This document shows, piece by piece, positions 27,269 through 37,121 of a DNA stretch of 64,000 nt. The translations under genes and the position numbers were made by a program. Below the pieces are notes generated by a model. That model searched no databases, was not told the DNA's origin, and saw nothing but the letters and a program-made list of their open reading frames with translations. The first letter of the stretch is position 1, and every line of letters starts with the position of its first letter. This stretch comes from BP-464 sp963825415 (GTDB lineage Bacteria; Actinomycetota; Thermoleophilia; Solirubrobacterales; Solirubrobacteraceae): positions 1 through 64,000 of the forward strand of contig CAWGTD010000014.1 of NCBI GenBank assembly GCA_963825415.1, in the 5' to 3' direction.

Positions 27269-27619
27269 CTACAGAGCGGGCTGAACGTCGCTGCTGCGGG
27301 CCGCCGCGCGCGACTCGCGGCGCTTGCGACGCTTGTCGCGGTGACGCTTGACCTGCCGTGCGAGCTCCTCCTCGCAGAGGTTCACCGAGTGGCGGAACTC
27401 GCGCGACGCGTCATGCGCGCGCAGCGTGACGCCCTTGAGGTAGAGGGTGACTTCGACGACCTCGGCGTCCGGGTTGGCGGGGTTGCGCTCGTGCGAGAAC
27501 TCGACCTCGAGCCTGGCCAGGTCGGAAACCTGCTTGCCGACCTTCGCGAAGCGCCTCTCGACGTGCTCACGGAGCTCGTCGGTGACGGAGACGTTGCGGC
27601 CCTTGACCTCGATCTGCAT
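27269..27619 (-). CDS. hpf: Ribosome hibernation promoting factor, short form
   Basis: A 116-residue member of the HPF/RaiA family that binds the 30S A/P-site region and silences ribosomes in stationary phase. Begins MQIEVKGRNVSVTDELREHVERRFAKV and continues LARLEVEFSHERNP and VTLYLKGVTLRAHDAS. The C-terminal dimerisation domain of long HPF is absent: the protein ends in a very basic tail (RQVKRHRDKRRKRRESRAA). Most actinobacteria carry the long form, so a short form here is notable. ATG at 27619 fits a GGAAGG ribosome site. Confidence 0.88.
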   Translation of the reverse strand: MQIEVKGRNVSVTDELREHVERRFAKVGKQVSDLARLEVEFSHERNPANPDAEVVEVTLYLKGVTLRAHDASREFRHSVNLCEEELARQVKRHRDKRRKRRESRAAARSSDVQPAL

Positions 27620-27664
27620 CGAGACCTTCCTCTCGGTCGGTCCCCGCCCCGGTGGGACGGGGAC
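27620..27664 (-). promoter_or_regulatory. hpf leader: hairpin placing the Shine-Dalgarno in a loop
   Basis: Immediately before the hpf ATG, CGAGA (27635-27631 on the minus strand) pairs with TCTCG (27624-27620), leaving GGAAGG in the loop. Upstream, GTCCCCG and CGGGGAC (27664-27640) form a second perfect 7-bp stem. Together they could control hpf translation; no direct evidence. Confidence 0.35.
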
Positions 27665-27723
27665 ATGGCAGTGCGCTCCACACATGATGGTACGGCCATG
27701 TGAAGACAGGCTCAACGAATGTT

Positions 27724-28386
27724 TCACCGCAGCGTGCGGGCGTAGGTGACGGCTCGTATGTCGGCGGCACCCGCGTTTCGCAGGGCTTTTGCGCAGGTAT
27801 CGAGCGTGGCGCCGGTGGTGTGGACGTCATCGACGAGCGTGACGAGAGCTGGCGCGGGGCCGCGCGGCACGATTCTCATGGGTGCCGCGAGCCGCGCGGC
27901 TCTCCCCGAACCGGCCTGGCGCGCTCGATCGAGGCGGCGTAGGAGGGGCCTTGCCGGGAGGCCGGTTCGGCGCGCCAGCGCCCTCGCGAGCAGTTCGGCC
28001 TGGTCGAAGCCGCGGGCGCGACGGCGGTCGGGCGCGGTCGGTATCGGGACGAGCGTGCCGGCCACGATTCCGGGCGGGGCGTTGGCGGCGATCTGGGCGG
28101 CCATCAGGTCGGCGAGCGCGAGGCGGCCGCGGAACTTCAGGGCGGCGACGACGGCGCGGCCGCTGCCCTCGTAGGCCACGGCCGCCCAGGCGCGGTCGAA
28201 CGCCGCGTGGGCGGCGGGGCAGGGCGGGCCGCAGGGGCGTGGCAGGGCGCAGCGCGAGCAGGTGCTCGCGCCGAGCCACGGCAGGGCTGCGCGGCAGGGA
28301 GGGCACAGCAACGCGTTCGCCGTGCCGGGCGCGCCGCAGGCCGCGCACGCCGGTGGCGCCACGAGAGCGGCGAGGAAGCGAAGCAT
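27724..28386 (-). CDS. comFC: ComF family phosphoribosyltransferase-like protein
   Basis: A 220-residue ComFC-type protein. The N-terminal zinc-ribbon-like cysteines are in CAACGAPG, CPPC, CSRCALP and CGPPCP; the PRTase fold follows with LVPIPTAPDRRRARGFDQAELLARAL and the PRPP loop LVDDVHTTGATLD. Known from natural transformation in Bacillus and Haemophilus, but widespread and not proof of competence here. Upstream of hpf-secA-prfB, as in Bacillus. Divergent from the CtaG-like gene. Confidence 0.92.
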   Translation of the reverse strand: MLRFLAALVAPPACAACGAPGTANALLCPPCRAALPWLGASTCSRCALPRPCGPPCPAAHAAFDRAWAAVAYEGSGRAVVAALKFRGRLALADLMAAQIAANAPPGIVAGTLVPIPTAPDRRRARGFDQAELLARALARRTGLPARPLLRRLDRARQAGSGRAARLAAPMRIVPRGPAPALVTLVDDVHTTGATLDTCAKALRNAGAADIRAVTYARTLR

Positions 28387-28447
28387 CCGAGAACGCTCGC
28401 GCGGGCGCGCGCGTGGGAATTGCGCCGGTTGTTGCGAGACTTCGCCG

Positions 28448-29296
28448 GTGCTCGCCGGTGTCGACGCGTCGTGGACGTTGGATCCCGGGCCGATCGTGCT
28501 GATGGCGCTCGCGGCCTGGTTCTACGCGCGCCGCTGGCGGGCGGCGCGCGCGGCGGCGGCCGGCCATCGCCATCACCAGGCCGTCACGATCGCCCGCTCC
28601 CGCGACGCACCGACATGGCGGGCGGTGTGCTTCGCCGGCGCGCTGCTGGCCGGCGCGATCGCGCTCATCTCGCCGGTAGACCGCATCGGCGAGCAGGTGC
28701 TGACGATGCACATGGCTCAGCACCTGCTGTTGCTCGACATCGCGCCGATCCTCGGCATCGTCGGGCTCACGCGCGTGATCCTGCGGCCCGCCACCCGGCG
28801 GGTGCAGGCGATCGAGCGGGCGGCCGGTCCGCTCGCGCACCCGGTCTTCGCCGCGCTGTTCTACGTGGCGACGATGGCGGCCTGGCACGTCCCGGCGCTC
28901 TACGACGCCGCGCTCGAGCACAGCGGAGTCCACGCCCTGGAGCACATCTGCTTCGCCGTCGCCGGCGGGCTGTACTGGTGGCACCTGCTCTCGCCGATCC
29001 GCGGGCGCCACCGGCTCACGGGCATGGCGCCGGTCGTCTACATGGTCGCCACCAAGCTCGGCGTCGGCCTGCTGGGCATCGTGATCACGTTCGCTCCGGA
29101 CACCCTCTACGCGTTCTACGAACAGCAGGGGCCGGTCTGGGGCATGGACCCGCACACCGACCAGCAGGTGGCCGGCGCGCTGATGGCCGTCGAGCAGTCG
29201 ATCGTGATGGGCACGGCGCTGGCGTGGCTGTTCGTCCGGATGCTCGGCGAGAGCCAGCGCAACGACGAACGCGCCGAGCGCTACGAGCCCGCATAG
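28448..29296 (+). CDS. CtaG-type cytochrome c oxidase assembly membrane protein
   Basis: About 282 residues with seven or so TM helices. HMAQHLLLLDIAPILGIVGLTR, AWHVPALYDAALEHSGVHALEHICF and GLYWWHLLSP are the conserved His-rich segments of the CtaG (caa3_CtaG) family, linked to cytochrome oxidase assembly in Bacillus. No oxidase genes are in the window, so the partner is elsewhere. GTG at 28448 chosen: the frame is open upstream to 28262 but that part overlaps comFC antisense and reads as Arg-rich shadow. Confidence 0.85.
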   Translation: MLAGVDASWTLDPGPIVLMALAAWFYARRWRAARAAAAGHRHHQAVTIARSRDAPTWRAVCFAGALLAGAIALISPVDRIGEQVLTMHMAQHLLLLDIAPILGIVGLTRVILRPATRRVQAIERAAGPLAHPVFAALFYVATMAAWHVPALYDAALEHSGVHALEHICFAVAGGLYWWHLLSPIRGRHRLTGMAPVVYMVATKLGVGLLGIVITFAPDTLYAFYEQQGPVWGMDPHTDQQVAGALMAVEQSIVMGTALAWLFVRMLGESQRNDERAERYEPA

Positions 29297-29343
29297 AAGT
29301 GGGACACTCGGGAAGCAGCGCCCCCCCACCCGAGGAGAGTCCC

Positions 29344-29625
29344 ATGTACGCAAGCGTCCGCGACTACGAAGGCAACAACGAGCTGGTCGACGCGCTGCTG
29401 GAGAACGAGAGCGAAGTCCGCCGGCTGATCGGCGACATCGACGGCTTCCAGGCCTACTACCTGGTCCGGACCGCCGAAGGCGCTGTCTCGGTCAGCGTCT
29501 ACGACAGCCAGGACGGCGCCGACGAGTCCAACCGGCAGGCCGCCGACTGGATCAAGGAGAATCTCTCCGACATGACGATCAGCCCGCCCAAGGTCTTTGC
29601 GGGCGAAGTCGCGCTGACCTTCTAG
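29344..29625 (+). CDS. Small dimeric alpha/beta-barrel-like protein, unknown function
   Basis: A 93-residue protein (MYASVRDYEGNNELVDALLE; IDGFQAYYLVRTAEGAVSVSVYDSQDGADESN) that looks like a one-domain ferredoxin-fold/ABM-type protein. No catalytic residues stand out. Excellent ribosome site GAGGAGAG just before the ATG. Its TAG stop shares the four bases CTAG with the stop of the convergent UDP-sugar pyrophosphorylase gene. Confidence 0.78.
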   Translation: MYASVRDYEGNNELVDALLENESEVRRLIGDIDGFQAYYLVRTAEGAVSVSVYDSQDGADESNRQAADWIKENLSDMTISPPKVFAGEVALTF

Positions 29626-30992
29626 CCCTCGAGAACGGTCCCGTCCGCCAGGTGGACGGGACCACCCTGGGCCTGGATCTCCACGTCGCCGGTGACGACG
29701 ACGTCGGCGCCGAACGTCACGTCGCCGCGGACCACGAGCCGCTCGCACTCGCGCAGCGACGGCGCGCCCGCGGCAACGCGCGGCTCGAAGTCCGCGACGA
29801 GCTTGTAGTGCTCGGGGTCGAGGTCGATGTACGGCGGCCGGCCGTGGCGGTCGGCGGCGAGCACGACGCTGCCGTCGGCGGCGACCTCGTAGGCGTCCGA
29901 GCGCAGGGCCAGCAGGTCGTTTGTCGTCTTGACGGGCGTGAAGCGCGCGCGCGAGACGCGCAGCGCGCGGGCGCCCTCGATCACGCCCACCGCGGCGCCC
30001 ATCGCGGTCTCGATCTGGAAGACCTCCGGGCTCGCCTTGTCGGCCGGGTCGACCGTCTTGCGGTTGCGAATCAACGGCAGGCCGAGCACCCCGCCGCGCC
30101 GGTCGAGCTCGGCGGCCAGCGCGTCGAGGTCGAGCCACAGGGTGTTGGTGTTGAAGTACCGATGGCGGGTGACGTCCTGGAAGGCGTCGAGGTCGGCATC
30201 CGGCGTCTGGGCGACCTCGCGTAGTACCAGGCCGCCGTCGGGACGCCGTGCGAGGTGGCCGCCCTTGCGGTCGGCCTCTGTCCGGTCGGCGACCTCGGCG
30301 ACGAACGGTGCGTCCTCGGCCGCCATCCACGCCAGGATCCGCGGGTCCAGCACGGCGGCGAGGTTGTCCGAGCTCGACACGAACGCCCACCGATAGCCGC
30401 ACTCGAGCATGCGCTCGAGCAGCCCCGAGGTCTGAAGCGCCGTGTAGAGGTCGCCGTGCCCCGGCGGGCACCATTCGAGGTCGGGGTTCGGCGGCCACTC
30501 CACCGGCTGCAGGTCGTCGACGCGGACCTTGGGCTCCTTGTTCTGCAGGAAGTCGGGCGGGAGGTCGGCGGCCAGCGCCGGGTCGAGCGCCGCCAGCGAC
30601 GGTTCGCGCGTGGCGAACGAGTTCATCAGCACCAGCGGCACGCGCGCACCCGAGCTCTCGCGCAGCGTGAGCACCTGGCGCGCCGTCAGCTCCAGGAACG
30701 TCATGCCGTCCTTCGCCTGCAGCAGCGACTTCGGCCCGCTCATCCCCATGCTGGTCCCCAGCCCGCCGTTGAGCTTGAGCACCACTGCCTTGTCGAGCAG
30801 CTCGCGCGCCTCGTCGCCCGGCTCGGGCAGCTCCTCTGCGTCGGGCAACGACTCGATCGGCTCGATCTCGCCCTCGGCGATCAGCCCCGTCTCCCCCGCC
30901 TCGAGCTGGCGGTAGTAGTGGGCGAACGTCTCGATCGCGACCGCGGGCAGGCCCGCGGCCTCCATCTTGGCCACGCACGCGTCGAGGCTCAT
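29622..30992 (-). CDS. UDPGP-type UTP-sugar-1-phosphate uridylyltransferase
   Basis: A 456-residue enzyme of the eukaryotic-like UDPGP family (not GalU-like). The nucleotide-binding loop KLNGGLGTSMGMSGPKSLL is clear, with WCPPGHGDLYTAL, FVSSSDNLAAVLD and RYFNTNTLWLDL (sugar/metal site) and KTTNDLLALRSD. A C-terminal left-handed beta-helix-like tail (VRGDVTFGADVVVTGDVEI) completes it. It probably makes UDP-glucose, substrate for the UDP-glucose dehydrogenase at 37121-38464. Exact sugar specificity is not decided. Confidence 0.9.
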   Translation of the reverse strand: MSLDACVAKMEAAGLPAVAIETFAHYYRQLEAGETGLIAEGEIEPIESLPDAEELPEPGDEARELLDKAVVLKLNGGLGTSMGMSGPKSLLQAKDGMTFLELTARQVLTLRESSGARVPLVLMNSFATREPSLAALDPALAADLPPDFLQNKEPKVRVDDLQPVEWPPNPDLEWCPPGHGDLYTALQTSGLLERMLECGYRWAFVSSSDNLAAVLDPRILAWMAAEDAPFVAEVADRTEADRKGGHLARRPDGGLVLREVAQTPDADLDAFQDVTRHRYFNTNTLWLDLDALAAELDRRGGVLGLPLIRNRKTVDPADKASPEVFQIETAMGAAVGVIEGARALRVSRARFTPVKTTNDLLALRSDAYEVAADGSVVLAADRHGRPPYIDLDPEHYKLVADFEPRVAAGAPSLRECERLVVRGDVTFGADVVVTGDVEIQAQGGPVHLADGTVLEG

Positions 30993-31004
30993 GCGGCGCG
31001 GAGG

Positions 31005-31418
31005 CTAGCCACGACCCTCTTCGAAGCGCTCCAGGCCGTCGTCCGGGATCGGCTCCCACGGCGCCGCGTACGCCACGTACTGGCGAAACGACGGCCGGAT
31101 GCCCGGGTCACCGTCGAACGTGCCCAACCGGATGCTGCGCCGGTCGGGGTCGTGCGGGTCGTGGCTGAAGAGCTGGCCGCCGCAGACCGAGCAGAACGAC
31201 TTCGGCCAGCCCTCGTCGGGCGGTCGCCAGGTCTGCACCAGCTGCTCTCCGGAAACGAAGCGGAACGTCCCCGGAGCCGGCCACGCCTGCGCCGAAGCCG
31301 CGGTTCCGCTGCGGCGCTGGCAGCGAGTGCAGTGGCAGTAGCTCGCTGCTGCCAGCGGCGCGGAGATCTCGTAGCGCACGGCGCCACAGAGGCAACCGCC
31401 GGTCAATGGCTCGTTCAT
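31005..31418 (-). CDS. GFA/CENP-V family zinc protein
   Basis: A 137-residue protein with the zinc-site motifs GGCLCGAVRYEI, SYCHCTRCQRRSGT and CSVCGGQLFSHD, the hallmark of glutathione-dependent formaldehyde-activating enzyme-like proteins. Actinobacteria mostly lack glutathione, so a different thiol or substrate is likely. Its ATG at 31418 overlaps the stop of the upstream S-adenosylhomocysteinase-like gene (ATGA). Confidence 0.88.
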   Translation of the reverse strand: MNEPLTGGCLCGAVRYEISAPLAAASYCHCTRCQRRSGTAASAQAWPAPGTFRFVSGEQLVQTWRPPDEGWPKSFCSVCGGQLFSHDPHDPDRRSIRLGTFDGDPGIRPSFRQYVAYAAPWEPIPDDGLERFEEGRG

Positions 31419-32600
31419 GAGTGCTCCCAGGTGCTGCGGTAGGCCTCCTGCTCGGCTGTCGGCGCGTCGATGTCGACGTCGAGCGCCGCGAGCTTCAGCC
31501 GCGCGACCTCGCGGTCGAGCTCATCGGGCACCGGCTGCACGCCCGGCTTCAGACCGGCGCCCTCGCGCGCCAGCCACTCGACCGCCAGCGCGTGCAGGGC
31601 GAAGGAGATGTCCATGATCTCGGCCGGGTGTCCGCGGCCCGCGGCGAGGTTGACCACGCGGCCCTGCGCGAGCAGGTTCAGACGCCGGTCGCCGACCACG
31701 TACTGCTCGACGAGCGGCAGCACCTCGCGCGAGTCCTCGCCGAGCGCGGCGATGTCGATCTCGACGTCGAAGTGCCCGGCGTTGGCCAGCGTCGCGCCGT
31801 CCTTCATCCGCGCGAAGTGCTCGGCCCCGAGCACGTGCGGAGCGCCGGTGACCGTGATGAACACGTCGCCGCGCGCGGCGGCCTCGAGCGCGGGCATCAC
31901 GTCGAAGCCCTCCATCCGCGCCTCCAGCGCGGCCAGCGGGTCGATCTCGCAGACGACCACCTGCGCCCCCGCGCCGCGCGCGCGGGTGGCGATCCCGCGC
32001 CCGGTGAAGCCGTAGCCGAGCACCACCACGGTGCGGCCGGCGAGCAGCATGTTGGTGGCGCGCAGGATGCCGTCGAGCGTCGACTGCCCGGTGCCGTAGT
32101 GGTCGTTGAAGACGCGCTCCGTGCGCGCCTCGTTCAGCGCGAGCACCGGGCAGCGCAGTTCCAACGCGCGGGCGCGGACGAGTCCCGTGGTGGTCTCCTC
32201 GGTACCGCCGAGGAAACCAGTCGGGCAGCTCGGGCTGTTCGTGCAGCAGCGCCAGCAGGTCGGCGCCGTCGTCGAGGGTGATCGCCGGCGCCCATTCCGC
32301 GACCTCGCGTTGCCCGGGGGTCGGGTCGGCGCGCAGCTGCGCGCGCACCAGCATCTCCTCGCCGAGGACCGCGGCGACGTCCTCCTGGGTGGAGAGCGGG
32401 TTGGCCGCGCACAGCGCCACCTCGGCCCCGCCGGCCACGAGCGTGCGGGCCAGGTTGGCCGTCTCGGCCGTGACGTGCAGGCACGCCCCCACCTTCAGGC
32501 CGTCGAGCGGACGCTCGGCGGCGAGCCGCTCGCGGATCGAGCGCAGGACGGGCATCTGCCCGTCGGCCCACTCGATCCGGGCGGCCCCGCTTTCGAGCAC
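31415..32600 (-). CDS. Second S-adenosyl/S-inosylhomocysteine hydrolase-type protein (frameshifted)
   Basis: About 394 residues, shorter than the AhcY encoded just upstream. N-terminal half: PVLRSIRERLAAERPLDGLKVGACLHVTAETANL. C-terminal half: NDHYGTGQSTLDGILRATNMLLAGRTVVVLGYGFTGRG (NAD site GxGxxG), GHFDVEIDI and the end YRSTWEHS. The short length and W-rich C-terminus match the archaeal/Thermotoga-type enzymes, some of which act on S-inosylhomocysteine. The halves are in different frames: a base is missing near 32205 at a TTT run (DWF joins LGGTEETTTGLVRARALELRCPV). GTG at 32600 lies 13 bp after the ahcY stop. Confidence 0.75.
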
Positions 32601-32613
32601 GGCGATCTCGGTC

Positions 32614-34073
<1,460 letters not shown>

Positions 34074-34077
<4 letters not shown>

Positions 34078-34451
34078 GCGGCGTTCTTCTCCGTGTTCGT
34101 TGCAAGGTGTAGGAGTCGCTGGTGCTTTTCCTGCTCCCAGCGCAGCCAGTCGGCGGCGGACGTGACGCCCTCGGGGCGTCGGGCCTCGGCCTCGAACCAC
34201 GCCTCCACCGCGTCGCGAAGCTGAGGCTCGCGGCGCAGGCGTAGCGCGAAACCGACGTCGCCCAGACCGATGTCGAAGCCGGCGAGCAGCTCGCGCAGCG
34301 TCCGTAGACGCTGCAGCTGCTCAGGGCCGTAGAGGCGATAGCCCGACGCCGAGCGCGGGCTCTCCACCAGCCCGATCCGCTCGACGTAGCGGAGCATTCG
34401 CGGCGACCATCCGGTCGTCTCGGCAGCTTCGTTGATCGTCAGGGCGTCCAT
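34074..34451 (-). CDS. MerR-family transcriptional regulator
   Basis: A 125-residue regulator. The winged HTH is clear: LTINEAAETTGWSPRMLRYVERIGLVESPRSASGYRLYGPEQLQRLRTLREL. The C-terminal part is a short dimerisation helix with no cysteines, so it is not a metal- or redox-sensing MerR/SoxR type; a small-molecule or protein signal is more likely. It is translationally coupled to ahcY and its start lies 5 bp from a perfect palindrome, so it probably controls its own transcript and the SAH hydrolase genes. Confidence 0.88.
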
Positions 34452-34455
34452 CTGG

Positions 34456-34489
34456 CCCCAACCTTATCAACGTTGTGTCAAGGTTGGGG
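34456..34489. promoter_or_regulatory. Palindromic operator upstream of merR-ahcY
   Basis: CCCCAACCTT (34456-34465) and AAGGTTGGGG (34480-34489) are perfect 10-bp inverted arms with a 14-bp spacer. On the minus strand the right arm runs into TTGACA (34481-34476), a consensus -35. No good -10 follows at normal distance, as often in MerR-controlled promoters. The right arm overlaps the last codons of the upstream gene. Confidence 0.6.
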
Positions 34490-34897
34490 AAGCGGCTCCT
34501 CGGTGGCGATCAGCACCTGCGGGCGGTTGGCGTTACGCGCCTCGTAGAGCCTGACCGCGGCCCGCAAGCCCGCATCGGCGCCGATCAGGCGATCGAGAAC
34601 CGCCTCCTCGGACATGGTCTCGAATCCAGCCCACGGCTCGGCCACGTGGATCTCCGGGCCGGGTCCGGTGTCCCGAGCGGCCTCGGGGCTGGGGCTCGGC
34701 GGCTCGGGGCGGCGCGGCGGCGCCGGGGCCCTCGCCTCCGGCCGTGGCCGCGGCGGGGGCGGAGCGGGGGCGGCGGCCTCGGATCGCGGCGAGTCGGCGT
34801 CGTCGCGCAGGAAGCGCAAGAGGGTCTTGACCGCGAACCGCGGCGGCGCGATGGCCAGCTCGGCGGCGCGAAACGGGAGGCTCAGGAGCGAAGGCAT
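34478..34897 (-). CDS. Hypothetical protein with Pro-rich centre
   Basis: A 139-residue protein. Residues 1-32 are hydrophobic/basic (LLSLPFRAAELAIAPPRF), the middle (38-75) is Ala/Pro/Arg-rich and low complexity, and the C-terminal 55 residues look folded (EIHVAEPWAGFETMSEEAVLDRLIGADAGLRAAVRLYEAR). No family recognised. It precedes merR-ahcY on the same strand; its stop codon lies inside the palindromic operator. Confidence 0.55.
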   Translation of the reverse strand: MPSLLSLPFRAAELAIAPPRFAVKTLLRFLRDDADSPRSEAAAPAPPPPRPRPEARAPAPPRRPEPPSPSPEAARDTGPGPEIHVAEPWAGFETMSEEAVLDRLIGADAGLRAAVRLYEARNANRPQVLIATEEPLPQP

Positions 34898-34931
34898 GTC
34901 TTCGACATACCCGCCTTTCGCCGATCGAGAC

Positions 34932-35999
34932 TCAGCGCTCGGACAGCTCGGACTTCAGGCGGTCGATGGCCGTGGCCGGGGTGGGGTCCACACCGCGCAG
35001 CACGGCGAGGTACAGCGAGACCAGGTCGCCGAGCAGCACGAGCGACATCACGCGTTCGACCCCCGTGCGGCCCACGGTGCTCACCCGGATGGTGGTGTGG
35101 GCGTACTCGGCGATGAGCTGCTCGGTCAGCGTGATGCGCTCGAGCACGCGTGGGTGCAGGTCGGCGTCTTCGAGGAAGACCGCCGAGAACTTGCCGAGCC
35201 CGGGCGCACCCTCCCAGCCGCAGATCTCGTTGTGGTCGAGCTCGGGCAGCTCGTGTGCGAACGCCGGCAGCTTGGCGTTCTCGTTGATCTGTGACTTCCA
35301 GCGATAGGCGATCGGCTCGGTGATGCCGGCGCCGGCGATCACCGGCACGCTGCCGTGGATGTCCATCGCGATCCGCTTCGAGAGCGAGTCCGTGGCGGAG
35401 TCGGGGCCCCACTCGATGACGCAGTTCTCGAGGTGCTCGGCGGCGACGTCGATCTCGGAGTTCATCCTGGGCCCGGCGCCACACAGCGCCGCGACCTCCA
35501 GCGAGGCGACGAACATGTACGCCACGGCCGCCCGTGGCTGGAAGCCGCCCGCGACGGGGACGACGGGAACCTTGTCGGCTCGCGCCTGCTTGGCGAGCCG
35601 CCCGCCGGTGGTCACCACGACGCGCTTGGCGCCGAGCGCGCCCGCGGCCTCGTAGGCGGCCAGGGTCTCCTCGGTCTCGCCCGAGTAGCTCGCGCAGAGG
35701 ACCGTCGTGTCGGGCGTCGTCCACGCCGGCAGCCCGTAGGCGCGGGCCGAGAGGATCGGGCGCGATGCGGTGTCGCCGAGCGCGGCGCGCGCGAGCGCAC
35801 CGCCGATCGCCGAGCCGCCCATGCCGGCCACGACCATGCCGCCGGGGCTGTCCCACGGCTCGAGGTGTGCCGATTCGACCTTCCAGAGCGCGTCGCGCAG
35901 GTGCTCGGGGATCGCGAGGATGTCCTCGAGCAGGTCGGACGTGTCGACCTCGGAGATCCCCTCCCGGTTGAGCCGGTTGCCCTGTGCCACGCCGCTCAT
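34932..35999 (-). CDS. Bifunctional phosphoglucose/phosphomannose isomerase (SIS)
   Basis: A 355-residue SIS-domain isomerase of the archaeal/actinobacterial type that interconverts fructose-6-P with glucose-6-P and mannose-6-P. MVVAGMGGSAIGG and CASYSGETEETLAAYE form the phosphosugar site. LPELDHNEICGWEG carries the catalytic Glu-His region of this family. Downstream of the GMP-type nucleotidyltransferase by 21 bp on the same strand, which fits supply of mannose-6-P for a GDP-mannose-like product. Confidence 0.9.
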   Translation of the reverse strand: MSGVAQGNRLNREGISEVDTSDLLEDILAIPEHLRDALWKVESAHLEPWDSPGGMVVAGMGGSAIGGALARAALGDTASRPILSARAYGLPAWTTPDTTVLCASYSGETEETLAAYEAAGALGAKRVVVTTGGRLAKQARADKVPVVPVAGGFQPRAAVAYMFVASLEVAALCGAGPRMNSEIDVAAEHLENCVIEWGPDSATDSLSKRIAMDIHGSVPVIAGAGITEPIAYRWKSQINENAKLPAFAHELPELDHNEICGWEGAPGLGKFSAVFLEDADLHPRVLERITLTEQLIAEYAHTTIRVSTVGRTGVERVMSLVLLGDLVSLYLAVLRGVDPTPATAIDRLKSELSER

Positions 36000-36020
36000 G
36001 CTTCGCCCCCGTGCACCCTT

Positions 36021-37121
36021 TCAGAACCTGACCGCGCCGTCGGCCAGTTCGATGCCGGGGAAGACGCGAATTCCACGGGTCAGGAGATTGCCAGCCCCGA
36101 CGGTCACGCCCTCACCCAACACCGCGCCGTCGCTGATCGTCGTGCGGTCGCCGATCCGAGCCCCCGCGGCCACGATGCAGTTCTCCAGGCGGCAACCCGC
36201 GCCGATCTCGCTTCCCTGGAGCACCACGCTGCGCTCGATCCGCGAGCCGGCGCCGACCCGCACGCCGTCGCCGAGCACCACGAGGCTGCCTACGTGGGCG
36301 TCCGGCGCGACCGAGCAGCCGCGGCCGATCACCGCGGGCGGCACGACGCGGCCCTCCAGCTCGGCGTCGCCGTCGACCGCGAGGAAGGATTGGCCGAGCC
36401 GATCGAGGACCGCTGTCTGCACGTTGCCCTCGATGATGTCGAACGTGCCCTGCAGGTAGCGCTCCGGTGTGCCGATGTCGAGCCAGTAGGCCTCCGTCGC
36501 GAAGCCGTACAGGCCGTTGCCGACCAGGTGCGGCCAGACCTCGCGCTCGATCGAGACCGTGCGGTCCGGCGGGATCATCTCCAGCACGTCGCGCTCGAGC
36601 ACGTAGGCGCCGGCGCTGATGAGGTCGGTGTCGATCTCGTCGGCCGACGGCTTCTCCAGGAAGCCGGTGACCGCGTTGTCGTCGGTGATCCGTACGAGCC
36701 CGTACGCGCTGGGGTCTGCCACCGGCACGAGCGCGAGCGTCGCCCGCGCGCCCGTCGCCTCGTGCTGGGCGAGCTGCAGACTCAAATCGAGGTCGGTCAG
36801 CACGTCGCCGTTGAGCATCAGGAAGCGCTCGTCGAGGAACTCCTCGGCGTACTTCAAGGCGCCCGCGGTACCGCGCGGCGCGGGTTCCTCGACGTAGCGC
36901 ATCCGCAGGCCGTACCGCGAGCCGTCGCCAAGCACGTTGCGCACGCTCGTGGCCAGGAAACCGCACGACATGATCACGTCGTCGACCCCGTGGCGGTGCA
37001 GCCACTCGAGCATGTACGCGATGAACGGCCGGTCGACGAGCGGGACGACCGGCTTGGGGACGGTCGAGGTCAGCGGCCGCAGCCGCGTGCCTTCGCCCCC
37101 GACCAGGATGACGGCCTGCAT
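36021..37121 (-). CDS. Sugar-phosphate nucleotidyltransferase (mannose-1-P guanylyltransferase-like)
   Basis: A 366-residue enzyme. MQAVILVGGEGTRLRPLTSTVPKPVVPLVDRP is the nucleotidyltransferase signature; LNGDVLTDLDL holds the metal-binding aspartate; FLEKPSADE and YWLDIGTPERYLQG complete the sugar site. From residue ~255 hexapeptide repeats form a left-handed beta-helix (VIGRGCSVAPDAHVGSLVVLGDGV). This is the GDP-mannose pyrophosphorylase layout; a glucose/TTP or UTP enzyme cannot be excluded. ATG 37121 overlaps the ugd stop by one base (TGATG). Confidence 0.87.
   Translation of the reverse strand: MQAVILVGGEGTRLRPLTSTVPKPVVPLVDRPFIAYMLEWLHRHGVDDVIMSCGFLATSVRNVLGDGSRYGLRMRYVEEPAPRGTAGALKYAEEFLDERFLMLNGDVLTDLDLSLQLAQHEATGARATLALVPVADPSAYGLVRITDDNAVTGFLEKPSADEIDTDLISAGAYVLERDVLEMIPPDRTVSIEREVWPHLVGNGLYGFATEAYWLDIGTPERYLQGTFDIIEGNVQTAVLDRLGQSFLAVDGDAELEGRVVPPAVIGRGCSVAPDAHVGSLVVLGDGVRVGAGSRIERSVVLQGSEIGAGCRLENCIVAAGARIGDRTTISDGAVLGEGVTVGAGNLLTRGIRVFPGIELADGAVRF

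Noticed and set aside
34452..34477. SAH riboswitch upstream of ahcY
   Set aside because: ahcY is coupled directly to merR, and the gap before merR is about 26 bp, too short for an SAH aptamer.
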